Below, piece by piece: positions 12,600-23,069 of a stretch of DNA of 64,000 nucleotides (position 1 is its first letter; every line of letters begins with the position of its first letter). Below the pieces are notes generated by a model. That model was not told where the DNA came from and searched no databases. It saw only the letters and a program-made list of their open reading frames with translations. The position numbers and the translations under genes are program-made. The stretch is from Diphasiastrum complanatum. Its lineage: Eukaryota; Streptophyta; Lycopodiopsida; Lycopodiales; Lycopodiaceae. The stretch is from NCBI GenBank assembly GCA_029204225.1, contig CM055095.1:59717914-59781913 (forward strand), written 5' to 3'.

Positions 12600-14083
12600 A
12601 TCCAGAGAAAACAACTAAGGAGGAAGACCTTTTCGGAACTTCTTCAGCTACATAGCCAAACACTTTTATGGCAATGTCTCTCTTCACAAAAATAATTTTA
12701 TATGTATTCGGAGGGTATTTATGCCCGTTTGAGAAATAGGATAACGCTTTAATTGCCATTATTATTGTCGCAGCATCTGAAGAAAATTTGCTATGATGAA
12801 TGCAAATCTCTTTATTTACAAAGCACTTCAAATAATTGGACAGGGATGAATCCCTTTGTCATGATCCATGGCCTTACCTTAAATATCCCTGTTTGTTGCA
12901 AAGGCATTCACCTCAACAATAGCCTGTAAAATACGAGCAAAGGTCACATGTCTTGTAAAACAAAATAACTATATCTGAATAAAAATCTCATTAAGATAAA
13001 ACCAGATTTACCTACCAGATCACGCTCATCAGCTTCAATAAGTGCAACAATATGTAGATCATGACCAGCAACAATGGTTGTCGAAGCACTGGATGGACCA
13101 GTTTCCGAAGACTGTGACACATATCTGCTCCAAATTTTCAGAAATTCCTCCTCACCGGGCAAATTTGCCTGGTATGCCCTGCTTTTAGACATGATTGACT
13201 GCAGTGCTTCAGTCCCATCCATCCATTCATCTCCTTCTTTGTAATAAATAGAAGCACGTAGATCATCATCACCGTTGAGATCTATGAAGTCCTCGAATTC
13301 TTTGATGAAATTAGACAAAATTGATAATATTTCGTCCTCCCTCAAATCAAGAACATCTCCAACATCATTCAGTGAGAGGGTTGCGACACTATTCATGTAA
13401 TACACTGGCAAATCGAGGGGAGTCTTGGTTTTGTCATATGAATTCACATCAGATAAAAAAGAAATGGACAATGCACGAGACTCGGTTGGGTCGTATATTG
13501 AAGTCAATCTTGCCTCCTCGTCAGCACCCAAGGCGTCATCAACAATAGCTGACTCTGATATCACAGAATCAGTTGATGATGAGGCACCCTCAATGCTAAG
13601 CACCGAAGTTCTTGCCTCATCAGGAATAAGAGCACAAAGATAAAACACAAAGCCCATGCCTTCCTGCAAAAAATGACATGATCGATTGTGTTGGTCACAA
13701 TGGACCACACGTTTAAAATCACTCACGATTTTCGTGAATCGTCGGTTGTGGCTTTGCTTTGAAGATGGTTGGGCAAGTACTAGGTCATGGAAATGGATGA
13801 ATTGTAGATTATCCATCATCAACATAGACTGATTCAAACTATCATAATACTCCTTATACAGCACTGAAAAATATGATTTATATTCTGATCCAGACCTCTC
13901 AATATTAAAAGACATATTGAAATACGTCTTATAGTGACCTATGTAGTTACCAACACCGGATTCAACGAGGAAGGCGTGCAAAGCATAATCAAAAGTATTA
14001 GAGGATGACACGGCCGTCTCGAAAGTATGACCAATATGGCCGAGTATCGCTATGACGCGGGGTGGCAGGGAGTCAGAAGACAA
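12600..14083 (-). pseudogene. LREDE-type cassette protein, copy D
   Basis: The main open stretch on the minus strand runs from 14083 to about 13010. It holds FDYALHAFLVESG (about residue 30), the FIHFHDLV block, a possible zinc-binding C-x2-H-x3-C (CDQHNRSC, about residue 130), an acidic Ser-rich spacer and the DLREDEILSIL motif at about residue 245. All have counterparts in copy A (GLREDEMLAAL) and most in copy B (CPIHNKKC). A splice donor follows EADERDL near 13015. The next exon starts after CAG near 12924 (AIVEVNAFATNRD, matching DAVELDAFAMRRG in copy A), soon hits a stop, and the C-terminal part (YFSNGHKYPP) is in other frames down to about 12600. There is no ATG at the 5' end of the open stretch. 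Function unknown; no known domain recognised. Confidence 0.55.
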
Positions 14084-14195
14084 TCAGGACTTCCTCGCGT
14101 GATGGCGATATTGGCGAATGACCTGATATCGGAACGACGCGAGGGATCTTAGATCGTCTAGAATCTCTGAAAGATTCTTGCGTGGTAGCGATACT
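14043..14195. promoter_or_regulatory. Left array of a 17-bp motif (TATCGCCATCACGCGAG)
   Basis: Four copies or close variants lie at about 14043-14060, 14092-14110, 14124-14142 and 14177-14195, in both orientations. They sit in the 5' region of the LREDE gene copy D. The same motif recurs four times on the other side of the G-box cluster. Confidence 0.6.
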
Positions 14196-14280
14196 GCAAA
14201 TAAAAAGAACTGTTCACACATTGTGAGATACAGGGAGTGAAAATCCAAAACTTAGCGAAATGTTTTAACTGATCAAACAA

Positions 14281-14291
14281 CATTTATATAG
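14281..14291 (-). promoter_or_regulatory. TATA box for the leftward LREDE gene
   Basis: On the minus strand this reads CTATATAAATG. It is about 200 bp upstream of the open stretch at 14083, with a possible small intron between (acceptor TTTGCAG near 14197). Confidence 0.6.
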
Positions 14292-14365
14292 CTAAAACCA
14301 AGAAAATCCAAGCCGTACACTTGTCGATCCAACAACGGATCAGATCTATGGCGCGTAGTACAACT

Positions 14366-14708
14366 GTCCACACGTGCTACAATACACGTCAATCTGCCAT
14401 TTGCCCACGTGCCCACACGTGCAAGATCACACGTGCCAGAACACACGTCACTAAACCATTGGACCACGTGGACACACGTGCAAGTTTCACACGTGAGGAT
14501 ACAGAGGTGTAGGTCCCACACGTCAGGTACTGATTGGGCCACGTGACCACACGTGCAAGAACACATGTCACTGATCCATTCGGCCACGTGTTTCCATGTG
14601 GGTTCCCACACATGTTGATCCAGACATGCAGTTTCACACGTGCGTATACAGACGTGTGGTTCCACATGTCAGCTATTGACTGGGCCACATGTCGCTGGTA
14701 TTCACACG
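14366..14708. promoter_or_regulatory. Cluster of about 12 exact CACGTG G-boxes
   Basis: Twelve exact CACGTG hexamers plus many one-off variants (CACATG, ACACGTCA) occur in about 340 bp, mostly as ACACGTGC or CCACGTG. The cluster is framed by two outward-facing TATA boxes, so it looks like the shared upstream element of a divergent promoter. In plants CACGTG is bound by bZIP and bHLH factors, including ABA-response regulators. Confidence 0.7.
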
Positions 14709-14723
14709 TGCCAATTTTTTCCC

Positions 14724-14732
14724 CTATATAAG
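14724..14732 (+). promoter_or_regulatory. TATA box for the rightward H3-like gene
   Basis: CTATATAAG, about 300 bp upstream of the ATG at 15033, facing away from the TATA box at 14281-14291. Confidence 0.6.
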
Positions 14733-14810
14733 TCCATTCCCGGAGATTGTACAGATTTTCGAATAATTTGCTAGCGCATTTGATTGCATTCATACGAAAT
14801 GCATTCGTGA

Positions 14811-14964
14811 TATCGCCATCACGCAAGCGACCTCCTCTCCATGCCCGTTCCTTACACCCTCTCACGTCGTAGCGATATCAGCTTGACTTCCCCAGTATCG
14901 CCATCACGCGAGCCCCTGCCTCTCCCCGCCTGACTCTGCCACTCTCTCATGTCATAGCGATATC
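14811..14964. promoter_or_regulatory. Right array of the same 17-bp motif
   Basis: Copies at about 14811-14828, 14863-14880, 14896-14912 and 14949-14964, alternating in orientation, match the motif found four times at 14043-14195. The intergenic region is thus roughly mirror symmetric: motif array, TATA, G-boxes, TATA, motif array. Confidence 0.6.
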
Positions 14965-15032
14965 ATGGTTAGAGTTCTCAGTGTCTCTTCTGTTGTGTCT
15001 CTATCCTCGCGTAGTATAGATATTCGGCCTCA

Positions 15033-15164
15033 ATGGATCGGACGAAGCAAACCACTAAGCTTACCAGTTTTGTTCATCCGTCCCGTCCCCAGACATTTGA
15101 ACCCGTACGTCCGCAAAGACCCAGCCGTCCATGGTTGAGGGACATCAGGGCGATAGGCAAATAG
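15033..15164 (+). pseudogene. Histone H3-like N-terminal fragment, copy D
   Basis: A 43-codon frame starts MDRTKQTTKL, close to the H3 amino terminus, and ends RPSRPWLRDIRAIGK before a TAG. That end lines up with the H3 segment leading into the first (alpha-N) helix. The rest of the histone fold is absent; the downstream sequence does not resume it in any frame I checked. It sits behind its own TATA box, beside LREDE and ubiquitin-like cassette genes, as in copy A. The alternative is a chance short frame, but two separate H3-like blocks in the right order make this less likely. Confidence 0.5.
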
Positions 15165-15340
15165 AAAGTGGGCTATTACTGAATGCCACAAATATATTAT
15201 ATCGATGTCAAAAACAATGTACATTTTTCAAAATACTAAATACAAATTGCTTGATGAAATCTTGAAGTCATTTGAGACTTCTTTGTATTTCTTTTTTTTT
15301 GAAAAAGTACATTGATGTTGCTCGTCTATCATCCCAATGT

Positions 15341-16569
15341 TTATGCGGTTTCAACAATTTCTACGCTTCTATTTAAGTCTTTGCACCCTATGTGACTTTC
15401 TTGTCTTGGTCTTACCTGTACATCAAAGAAACTTGTTAAACAATATCAACATTGAGATTATGTCAAATGAAATATTGCAATATCAAAAACACTAAAACAT
15501 GTTCAAATAAAATCATTGAAAGTCATTTCAAATGTGTACTGGAATAAATACACATACACCTACCAATCTCTCCTTGACTCGAAAACAGAAGTGGTTAGGA
15601 ATATCATATTGCAGCAATGTAAGCTCTGATCGAATGTGATCGAGTGTCCAATCTTCCTCCACCTCAATTATTGTAAGAGTAGAATTTTTTTTCCTCACTT
15701 GAATTTTTATTTGATCTTGATGATTCACTGTAAAATCCTGATCCAATGCTTTCCATCCGTTGCCAACTTTGGAACATCTTCTATAATAAAATGTTAAAGA
15801 AAGCACTTGTTTTTCTATAAGATATCTAAATTTCATTGACAATCTATTAAGTATGCACTCGATATTGCCATTACTCTTTTTATCCCAATGATCATCAAGG
15901 AGGCTTGATAACATATTGTCTGTTAAATCACTACAAATAAACATTGTCACTGTTTTACGAATATTACATTCAACAGAAAAATCAACAAAAATTGCAATAG
16001 GCAAAAACCAGTGCAATCTATTGTTTTTTGAACCTGTGCTACATTTCATACAGTTTTGAATGTCCATAAAAAACCTTGATCGGAAGCTCTCTGCTATATT
16101 GGAGATGGTCATGAGCCCACATTCGTGCATCGTGGTTTGGATTCGATTTCTTTGCCAGAGTGTATGTGTCTAAGGACGTGCGATGTGTGCAAATTGATTT
16201 CATTTACTTTTCCCGATTTTTCATGACGCTACATGGATATTGATTTTTTAAGAAGCGGTGCAATATTGACCCCATTGAACAAAAATGTGGATCTTCCTAG
16301 TGATGCTTGCACTTTTTATAGTGCTGATAGCATGGTTGAGCGTGATGACTATCATGTGTACGCAGTAAAGTTTTGAATAGCTGGCAACCGAGTGGATCCC
16401 CTCCACATAAGTTGGTGTTGAAGGCTGACATGATAGTGATGTTGTTGTGATCGATAGCGTCACACAAGAGATTGTGCAATGGTACAAAACTTATCATTCG
16501 TAGATTGGGCAAACAGGTCATAGAGGCGGAGATAGTGACTGCGAAGAATATAGGAAGTAGAGTTCTCAT
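15341..16569 (-). pseudogene. Possible ubiquitin-like cassette protein, copy D
   Basis: The main exon, 16130-15564, encodes the block YYRRCSKVGNGWKALD followed by a beta-rich C-terminal region (QIKIQVRKKNSTLTIIEVEE, then LDHIRSELTLL) resembling a ubiquitin-like fold (inference). The intron at 15416-15563 is phase 0. The last exon at 15341-15415 encodes VRPRQESHIGCKDL and ends in TAA. An upstream piece at about 16297-16569 looks like the N-terminal part in another frame (DHNNITIM, compare MDNNVALM in copy A). Exon structure and order match copy A. The frame break between the two pieces makes it a probable pseudogene. Function unknown. Confidence 0.55.
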
Positions 16570-17660
16570 TCAGTAGTTTGGTTGGAGTAAAGGTAAGGGT
16601 TAGAGTTAGGATTTTAGATTTTAGGATTATGAGTTAAGATTTTAGAGTTAGATTTATGGATTATGGACATGCAATAGGTTTAGGTTTAGATGTTAGGGAA
16701 GATTAGGATTGGGGTTTTATGTAAAAACTGAAGTATTCAAAAAATTTGCTAAAAGTTACAATACACAAAAATTAGAAAGAGCCCAATTGGTACAATTTTT
16801 TCAGATTCGTGCAAAATGTGATACAAAATCTAGTTTTTTTGGGATCTAGCATCTAAACCTATATCCTCGTCTGTGCCTATGCCTCTAGACCATCAATGTC
16901 ATCATTAGAATGTGAAGAAGTGGAAGATCTATCCTCCTCATTACTATCAATCAAAACATTATCTTCATCCCTATCTTGTAGTCTGAGGTCATCCTCTACA
17001 TGCTCTTGTTTTTCTTGACGAAGGTCCAACTTCAACTACATATTCTTTTCTTGGCAGTCTTTGATGAATGATTTCCTTTGTTGTTTTTCGAAACTAGTGA
17101 CCCAAACTGGTTAATTCAAATTCACAAACAACCTTGAGCCTCAAGACAAGGTGACTTAAGTGGAACCGATTTTTGGTTGTGAGACGTTTTCTTTACCATT
17201 TGAGTTTGCAATCATTTCAGGACATCCTTTCTTGTAATGCATCATGATGTTTTGTTCGATACTTGTGTACATTAATAGATAGTCTCACCATTCTCAGACT
17301 TTGACAAATCAACAGCCTTGCATAACCAAAAAGGATGGCCAAGAAAATTGTCATCTGCAAGTGTGGCAGCCATTGTACCCACCTTGATTTCCTGCACATT
17401 TCCCCTCTAAAAGTTAGGGCCACTTGGACGTTGAAAGCGTGCAAAAGGCATCTTTACAACGGGCCCATTTTGAGTCCTATTATCCCCTAATGCAAGGTGA
17501 TCACATATATTAATAGGTCAATTACTAACCTCAATTCAAGGCTATAATTGCCTTGCTAGTATACTTGGGATGAGTAGAGACAACAAAGTCGGCATGGGAG
17601 AAACATTTGGGACAACACATCCGGCTTGTTACTTCTTTATTTGAAGGAATAGATCACAAC
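16570..17660 (-). pseudogene. Unidentified decayed coding remnant with zinc-binding and acidic parts
   Basis: On the minus strand, broken frames show SRMCCPKCFSHADFV at about 17600, then GTMAATLADDNFLGHPFWL at about 17350. A coiled-coil-like stretch follows (EKQQRKSFIKDCQEKN, about 17060), ending in an acidic serine-rich tail (RSSTSSHSNDDIDGLEA) with a TAG at 16878-16880. This looks like the C-terminal half of one protein, possibly a transposon gene, but I do not recognise the family. 16570-16877 holds only AT-rich sequence with GTTAGGGTTTTAG-like phrases. Confidence 0.35.
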
Positions 17661-17813
17661 AAAGCCGACAGGTCATTTGTTTATAATTTGGATGGGCACC
17701 TGCAGTGCTAGCCCCACACCATCCAATGGTGATGAATGAGGCTAACTAGGTTAAAAACAACTTTCTATCTCCTTGGTGGTGTGAGAGCTGTGCACCAATG
17801 CATGTGCATCTAC

Positions 17814-17853
17814 GGTGCACTCTCTAATGAGAGCCCTCATTAAAGAGTGCACC
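17814..17853. repeat. 18-bp hairpin with one mismatch
   Basis: Arms at 17814-17831 and 17836-17853 (GGTGCACTCTCTAATGAG and its near-exact inverse) are separated by AGCC. GTGCAC-rich sequence continues on both sides, so this may be the end or centre of a small inverted-repeat element upstream of the dioxygenase gene. Confidence 0.6.
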
Positions 17854-18174
17854 ACAAAGCAGATGCATCAGCGGGGCCTCTGCACAGGCCGCACTCCATC
17901 CAAGGGATCACATATCTTGTTTTTCCTTAGCTTCATCGGACGGAGTGGGGCCACGAAGGAGTGCTCGTGCACATGGAGTGCACACATTCCTTAAGTATTC
18001 CCTCATTGGGAGGACACGACACATCACTTCTACAGTACTCGCTTGCTCGCCGCTCGCTGAGTGCACAGCCCTGTCATCTATCTAGTCAAGGATTTCTGAT
18101 CCGCAGCTAAGCTGCAAGTAAGTCGACGTTGTGTCGATCAGAAGATCAATATTCTTAAGTAGTAAGTATTAGTA

Positions 18175-19219
18175 ATGGAAACTTTCGAGCCAATTGATCT
18201 TTCAGGCCTGAATGATGATGTAAAGGCTTCTTCCATCAGGGCTCAGATTGCTGAAGCCTGTGAAAAGAATGGCATCTTCCAAGTTATCAATCACGGCGTG
18301 CCAGTAGAGCTCATGGACAAGCTGAAAGAAGTGGGCCACAAATTCTTTGATCTGAGCAAGGAAGAAAAGCTTGTAATTGCTGCAAAGCCAGAGATAGCAG
18401 CTGATGGCTATGTCAGCTGTTTGAACCTTACTGATCCTGAGCAGAAGAGCTGGCGGGAAGCTGTGGAGATTCAAACTCTCCCACTGTCCGGAAGGCAGTA
18501 CAAGTACTGGCCACAGCAGCCAGCTGAACTCAGAGAGACCCTGGAAAAGTACACAGTAGCAATACTGAATCTAGCTCGTATGCTGCTGGATGTCATCTCT
18601 GAGAACCTCGGGCTGAAACCCACGTACCTGAGGGAGGCTATGGGGGATCCGGAGATACAGCAGAACTATCATTCCAGTGTTATCGTGCCTGCCCAGAGCC
18701 AGAAAATTTTTATGGCCTGCCTCCACACTCCGACATTGGATGCCTCGCCATTGTGATGCAAGAGGGCGAGGGATTGCAAATCTTTGACGAATTGAACGAT
18801 AAATGGGAGCTGGTGCCAGCTTATCCGAATGCATTGGTCGTTTATCTAGCAGATCAAACTGAGGTTAGTGCAACACGCAAATATTGCTGCTTAAATCTAC
18901 CTCCCTTCACGCTCCATGGAAAAAGTTTTAGCTCATCTGTAGTTGGCAACGTTATATTGTTGTATGAGTGACGCTGCTGTATGTTTATGAACTGTAGATC
19001 ATTACGAATGGGAGATACAAAAGTCCAGAACACATAGCTATTGTGCACAGCCAACGCACAAGGAGATCCTACGTAACCCAGTACCATCCAGGAATGGAAC
19101 AGAAGATCTTTCCCGCACCAGAGCTAGTGGACACGAAGGTAGGTTCTGTGTACAGGGAATTCTTCTTCAAAGATTATCGGCAGGCTTTGACAGAGGGACG
19201 TGTAATAAAAAACGTCTAA
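18175..19219 (+). CDS. 2-oxoglutarate/Fe(II)-dependent dioxygenase (2-ODD), one frameshift
   Basis: The N-terminal DIOX_N-like part (IDLSGLN, ACEKNGIFQVINHGV, FFDLSKEEK) is followed by the catalytic jelly roll. Iron ligands are seen in PPHSDIG (His and Asp) and SPEHIAIV (His), and the 2-oxoglutarate-binding R-x-S is in TRRSYV. Exon 1 ends at 18863 (ADQTE/GTTAGT) and exon 2 starts at 18998 (ITNGRYKS), the intron place usual in plant 2-ODD genes. The stop is at 19217-19219, giving about 305 residues, normal for the family. Near 18680 one base appears to be missing, so QNYHSSV and YRACPEPENFYGLPPHSD are in different frames. This is a recent pseudogene lesion or a sequence error. It is the only largely intact ordinary host gene here. 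The substrate cannot be told; a hormone or specialised-metabolite hydroxylase is likely. Confidence 0.85.
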
Positions 19220-20170
19220 TTCAGTCATTTGCCATCAATAACTCTGTGAGTAGTTGACTTCAACCTTTTTCATGATCAAACAGTTGTATCGGTCAAACTG
19301 TCAAGAATAGGTATTTCTTATATAGCTTATTGAACACATTCAAGTGAAGTGGGTTGCTAGAATGAGGATCGCGATTTGCTAGATAGAATTTGCCACGCTT
19401 GCTTGAATTCAATTCCTGTTTTTAATAGTTTCCTTTTCTAATTTTGGAAAAGTAGACATCTTGATCAGAGCGCCTACCTCAGATCTCTCTTGGTATTATT
19501 ACTTGGCATTGGACGTGCATTTTGAAGCTTTTTATTATCGGTTTTTTTGAAAGTCAACATCCTATAAGTTTTTCATGAAAATTGTTTTTTGATGAAAGAT
19601 GTCGGTTGCATTCTCAAGAGATGCCGGCATTGCCGAACACTGCTTCATACTTCTTAACAGCAACAGCAACGATGTGGTATTATACCACAAAGGCTTTGCC
19701 ATGTCATATTGTCTTATTTTGATTTTTTGTGAAGATTAAAAGAATGTGCAAGAATAGCTTAGTAAAATTTTGATGGTTGTTTGTAACTTTTACAAGGCAA
19801 ATGGTATTAAAGATTGTGATGATGATTTTTTTTTGGTTAATCCAACAATTTCAGCATTATGGCAAGGCTTTCGTGACATAATACCACAATAATAACTCTA
19901 ATACACACATTTAAAACTTCAATAGATAATAGCTAAGTTTGGTACAAGCACTAGAAACTTCAATCTGTTATGATTCAACTTTCGTCTTTTTGTCTTCTAA
20001 AAGACCAGTTTGGCTTTGTAAATCTAAAATTGCAAAGTACCAACTTGTTATTGAGTTCACGTGAAGAGATCTGATATGATAAGATTTTTGGATGATTATT
20101 ATTCTGTTATACTAGACGATACAATTAACTAAACAAAGCTGTTGTCCTAAAAAAGACTCTTGCTCGCCTC
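19220..20170. other. No recognisable gene
   Basis: AT-rich downstream region of the dioxygenase. No conserved block was seen on either strand. Confidence 0.4.
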
Positions 20171-20176
20171 TGCTTT

Positions 20177-21240
20177 TTATTCTATTGTGACATTATTAAC
20201 TAATAGATCTACATCTAACGATAATCGCTTTTTTTGGGGATAAAAATGACCACCCCTTTGTTGGAGGTGATAGAACTCCATGAAAATCATAATCAGCCAC
20301 ACAATAGTGATGTAGTACACCTCATCACCAAAACAAAATAGCTCCATCAAATCTTGCACAAACGTTTTGTGATTTACGACAATCTTCACCATCTGCAAGA
20401 GCATAAACTATGTGTCAACCAAACTATGCAACATTGAACATTGTCAAAAACGCTTGTATTTAATAGTTTAGCAAAATTTTAGCATCTGCAAGAAGATAAA
20501 CAACATCAATCAGACCTTCATGAGATAAAAACTGATACAATCATAACAACAACATTGAACATTGTTAAAAATGATTCATACATGACCTAAACATTGTATC
20601 ACTCTACATTCATAAATCCTAAACTATGCAATGTATTTGGTCAAGATAATAAATAACTCACCAACATTACTGACATGCTTGCTGATTGGATTCAATGTTC
20701 GAAATTTGTCATCAAATAAGTTGCAAATATAGATCTTGACAAACCTTTCTTGCAGACCGCTCCCAAACTACGTCTGTTTCTTGTGTGACACAGATTATGC
20801 TACAACTTCCACCTAGGAGAATTTTAAATTGGAATAGGCTCTAATTGGTCAAGGGTTTTCACTGGAGGCCTCTACATTTGTATACAAAGTTTAAACTTTG
20901 GCATTCACCAAAGTGATTGTGTACAGTTGCAAATGCCTAGATCTAAATGCTTGCAACAATAAGAGCCTCTCCAAGTTTAAAGGTTTGCTCAGGTCACAAA
21001 GCTAGTATCTGAAAACGTTGAGGATAATACTGTAGCGGTCCCTCATCCCAAAAAAAAAAGATCTGCTTATTCCTATCGGCTCCCTCCACACCCATAACAC
21101 GCATGTTCATTGATAGTTTGTACACCTCCATGTATTCTACAAATGCAAACACTTCAGTGAAGCGTTCACAATCTGTGCACGGCTGCCCCATCGTACGACC
21201 AAGAGCACCTGACGGAAATCACCACAAAAAATGATCATAA
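20177..21240 (-). pseudogene. Helitron helicase remnant
   Basis: On the minus strand at about 21240-21150 the frame reads FCGDFRQVLLVVRWGSRAQI, then, after a frameshift, YKLSMNMRVMG at about 21100. GDFRQ-(V)-L-P-V-V and the L-NMRV block are hallmarks of the Pif1-type helicase in Helitron Rep/Hel proteins. A further decayed part at 20404-20177 (QRGGHFYPQKKRLSLDVDLL) fits the later ER-x-IL-x-PKN-x-DV-x-LN region. Rep endonuclease motifs were not seen. This is a dead, truncated copy. Confidence 0.6.
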
Positions 21241-21459
21241 CTCCAAATTGATGGAATGCTAAGTGGGAGAGAGAAAGAGAGATAAGGTGCAAAATAGTTT
21301 TCGTTCACAACAAGATTGATAAAATAATTCACACTCAGACAAACATGAGTACAATCCATCGAATAGATCAGATGAGGTGTGGAATTACTACGAAATAGTT
21401 TCGGTTTTGAAGTTTAGTTTAGAATTTCAGAATGATAATGCAGTATGATAAATTTGGTT

Positions 21460-22455
21460 CCTCAAGTGTCGCAGACAGCCATCATCTGATCAGAAACTGA
21501 GTCGTCATAGATGTTTGTATTCTGATTAGAGTGAGTGAACGAGTGTGAATTAGCAGTAAATCAGTAGGATGAAAGTGTAATAAGATCACAATACAAATAT
21601 CTACATTAGACACAGGTAGAAAGAACGTGTTGCTTGTATATTACACTGAAATTTTGAACAACACAAAGTGTTATAGCCAGAATGCAGGCGTGACTTGGAT
21701 GCTAAATAAATTCCGTTTAGATGAATTAGTTTGCATCATGGAGCATCATCAATTGATATGAACTAGAGATGTATTTATAGATGGCATTCTTGTAATTACA
21801 AGAACACAAAGTTGGCTCCAACGGTGCCTTGGCGGTTCCTTGCGGTGCCTTTCAATGCCTTGGTTGAGTCTTTGTGAGATGACTCGAAGTCGTCAAAGTT
21901 TGTCGAACAAGTCGATCGAGGTAGTCGCATGCCTCGATCATCGAACCAGTGAGGTGATTTGATCATCGAAGTGCTTGGATCAATAGATCATCGAAGTGGT
22001 TGGATACTTCAGATACTTCATTGAAGTAGTCGAGTGACTTGATGGTTGAAGTTGTCGAAGATGGCCAGGTCTTCGATGCTCTTCGAAATACTTTGACATT
22101 CGAGTAGAGAAATAGATGGGAATGGATACCCTTTGTTATGATGTAGATTAGACGGAAAGTCGATGAAGTTAACTTTCAAATAGTTTGGCTGATTTGATTT
22201 GATTCTGTGTAGAAATTGCAGGTTGTCGAGCTACTTGCAAAAACCCGTGTATTTTACCAGACATTGTTCTGCACATAGAATGAGAATAGTTTTGTAGAGT
22301 AGCAAAACAGGCAACTATGATTTCTATAGGTATCAGATGAGTAGACACAGAACCAAAAGAGGTTGCATTTGATCCAGATCAATGATCACAAATGTGCAGG
22401 AAGAATTCTTGAAATATAAAATAGCATCACCAAGGAGGAAATTGTGAGCTTAATT
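21460..22455 (-). mobile_element. Copia 3' LTR, approximate limits
   Basis: A polypurine tract (minus strand AAGGGGGACT) at about 22450-22459 ends the copia body. The sequence to its left then behaves as an LTR, with a TATA-like CTATAAATAC on the minus strand near 21775. Its outer end is not defined because no second copy lies in the window. Confidence 0.5.
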
Positions 22456-23062
22456 TCCAATAGTCCCCCTTAAGGTCACAGTTGGTGCCTTGATTGTCTT
22501 TGACAGATTCAGCATATTTAAGAATTTATGGTGCTTGATTATGGGAAGAGCTTTGGTGAATATGTCTACAACCATTTATGTTGTGGAGCAGTATTGGAGA
22601 ATCACTTAACCTGAGAAAGTCTTTTCCCAAATAAAATGGTATTGGATCTTAATGTGCTTTGACTTGCCATGAAATCTGGGATTCAGAGACAATGAAATAT
22701 AGCTCAAATTGTCACACATAATGGTAGTAGGCTAAAATTGAGTGTGAGGTAAATCATGGAATAATAACCTGATCCATATGGCTTCTTTTGAAGCTTGGCA
22801 TGCTATGATGATGTACTCTACTTCGGTTGATGAAAGTTTTATTGATTTCTACTTTCTTGAATTCCACAAAATTGGTCTCCTTGCCAGAAAGAAACATAAC
22901 CCAAAGGTAGAACTTTTTTTTGGTAGAGACAGTTCCTCCCCAATCTGAGTTTGAGTAGCCTCGCAGGACTAGTGGGTCGATAACATTCCCATCATAGCAT
23001 AAAATGTGAGCTAAACTTTCCTGAATATATTTCATCACTCTCTCTAATGCTTTCCAATGCAA
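22456..23062 (-). pseudogene. Copia RNase H-3' end remnant
   Basis: The minus-strand frame HWKALERVMKYIQESLAHILCYDG, then LRGYSNSDWGG, is the RT/RNase H border of a Tnt1-like copia polyprotein. Degraded RNase H continues to about 22500 with stops (a block like DNLSYISLSLNPRFHGKSKH in another frame). The N-terminal two thirds are missing. Confidence 0.75.
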
Positions 23063-23069
23063 AATCCTA

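Noticed and set aside
14273-14865. 130- and 158-codon minus-strand frames rich in Cys, Val and Thr
   Set aside because: They read through the G-box cluster; their repeats come from CACGTG sites and the TATA boxes show this is promoter DNA.
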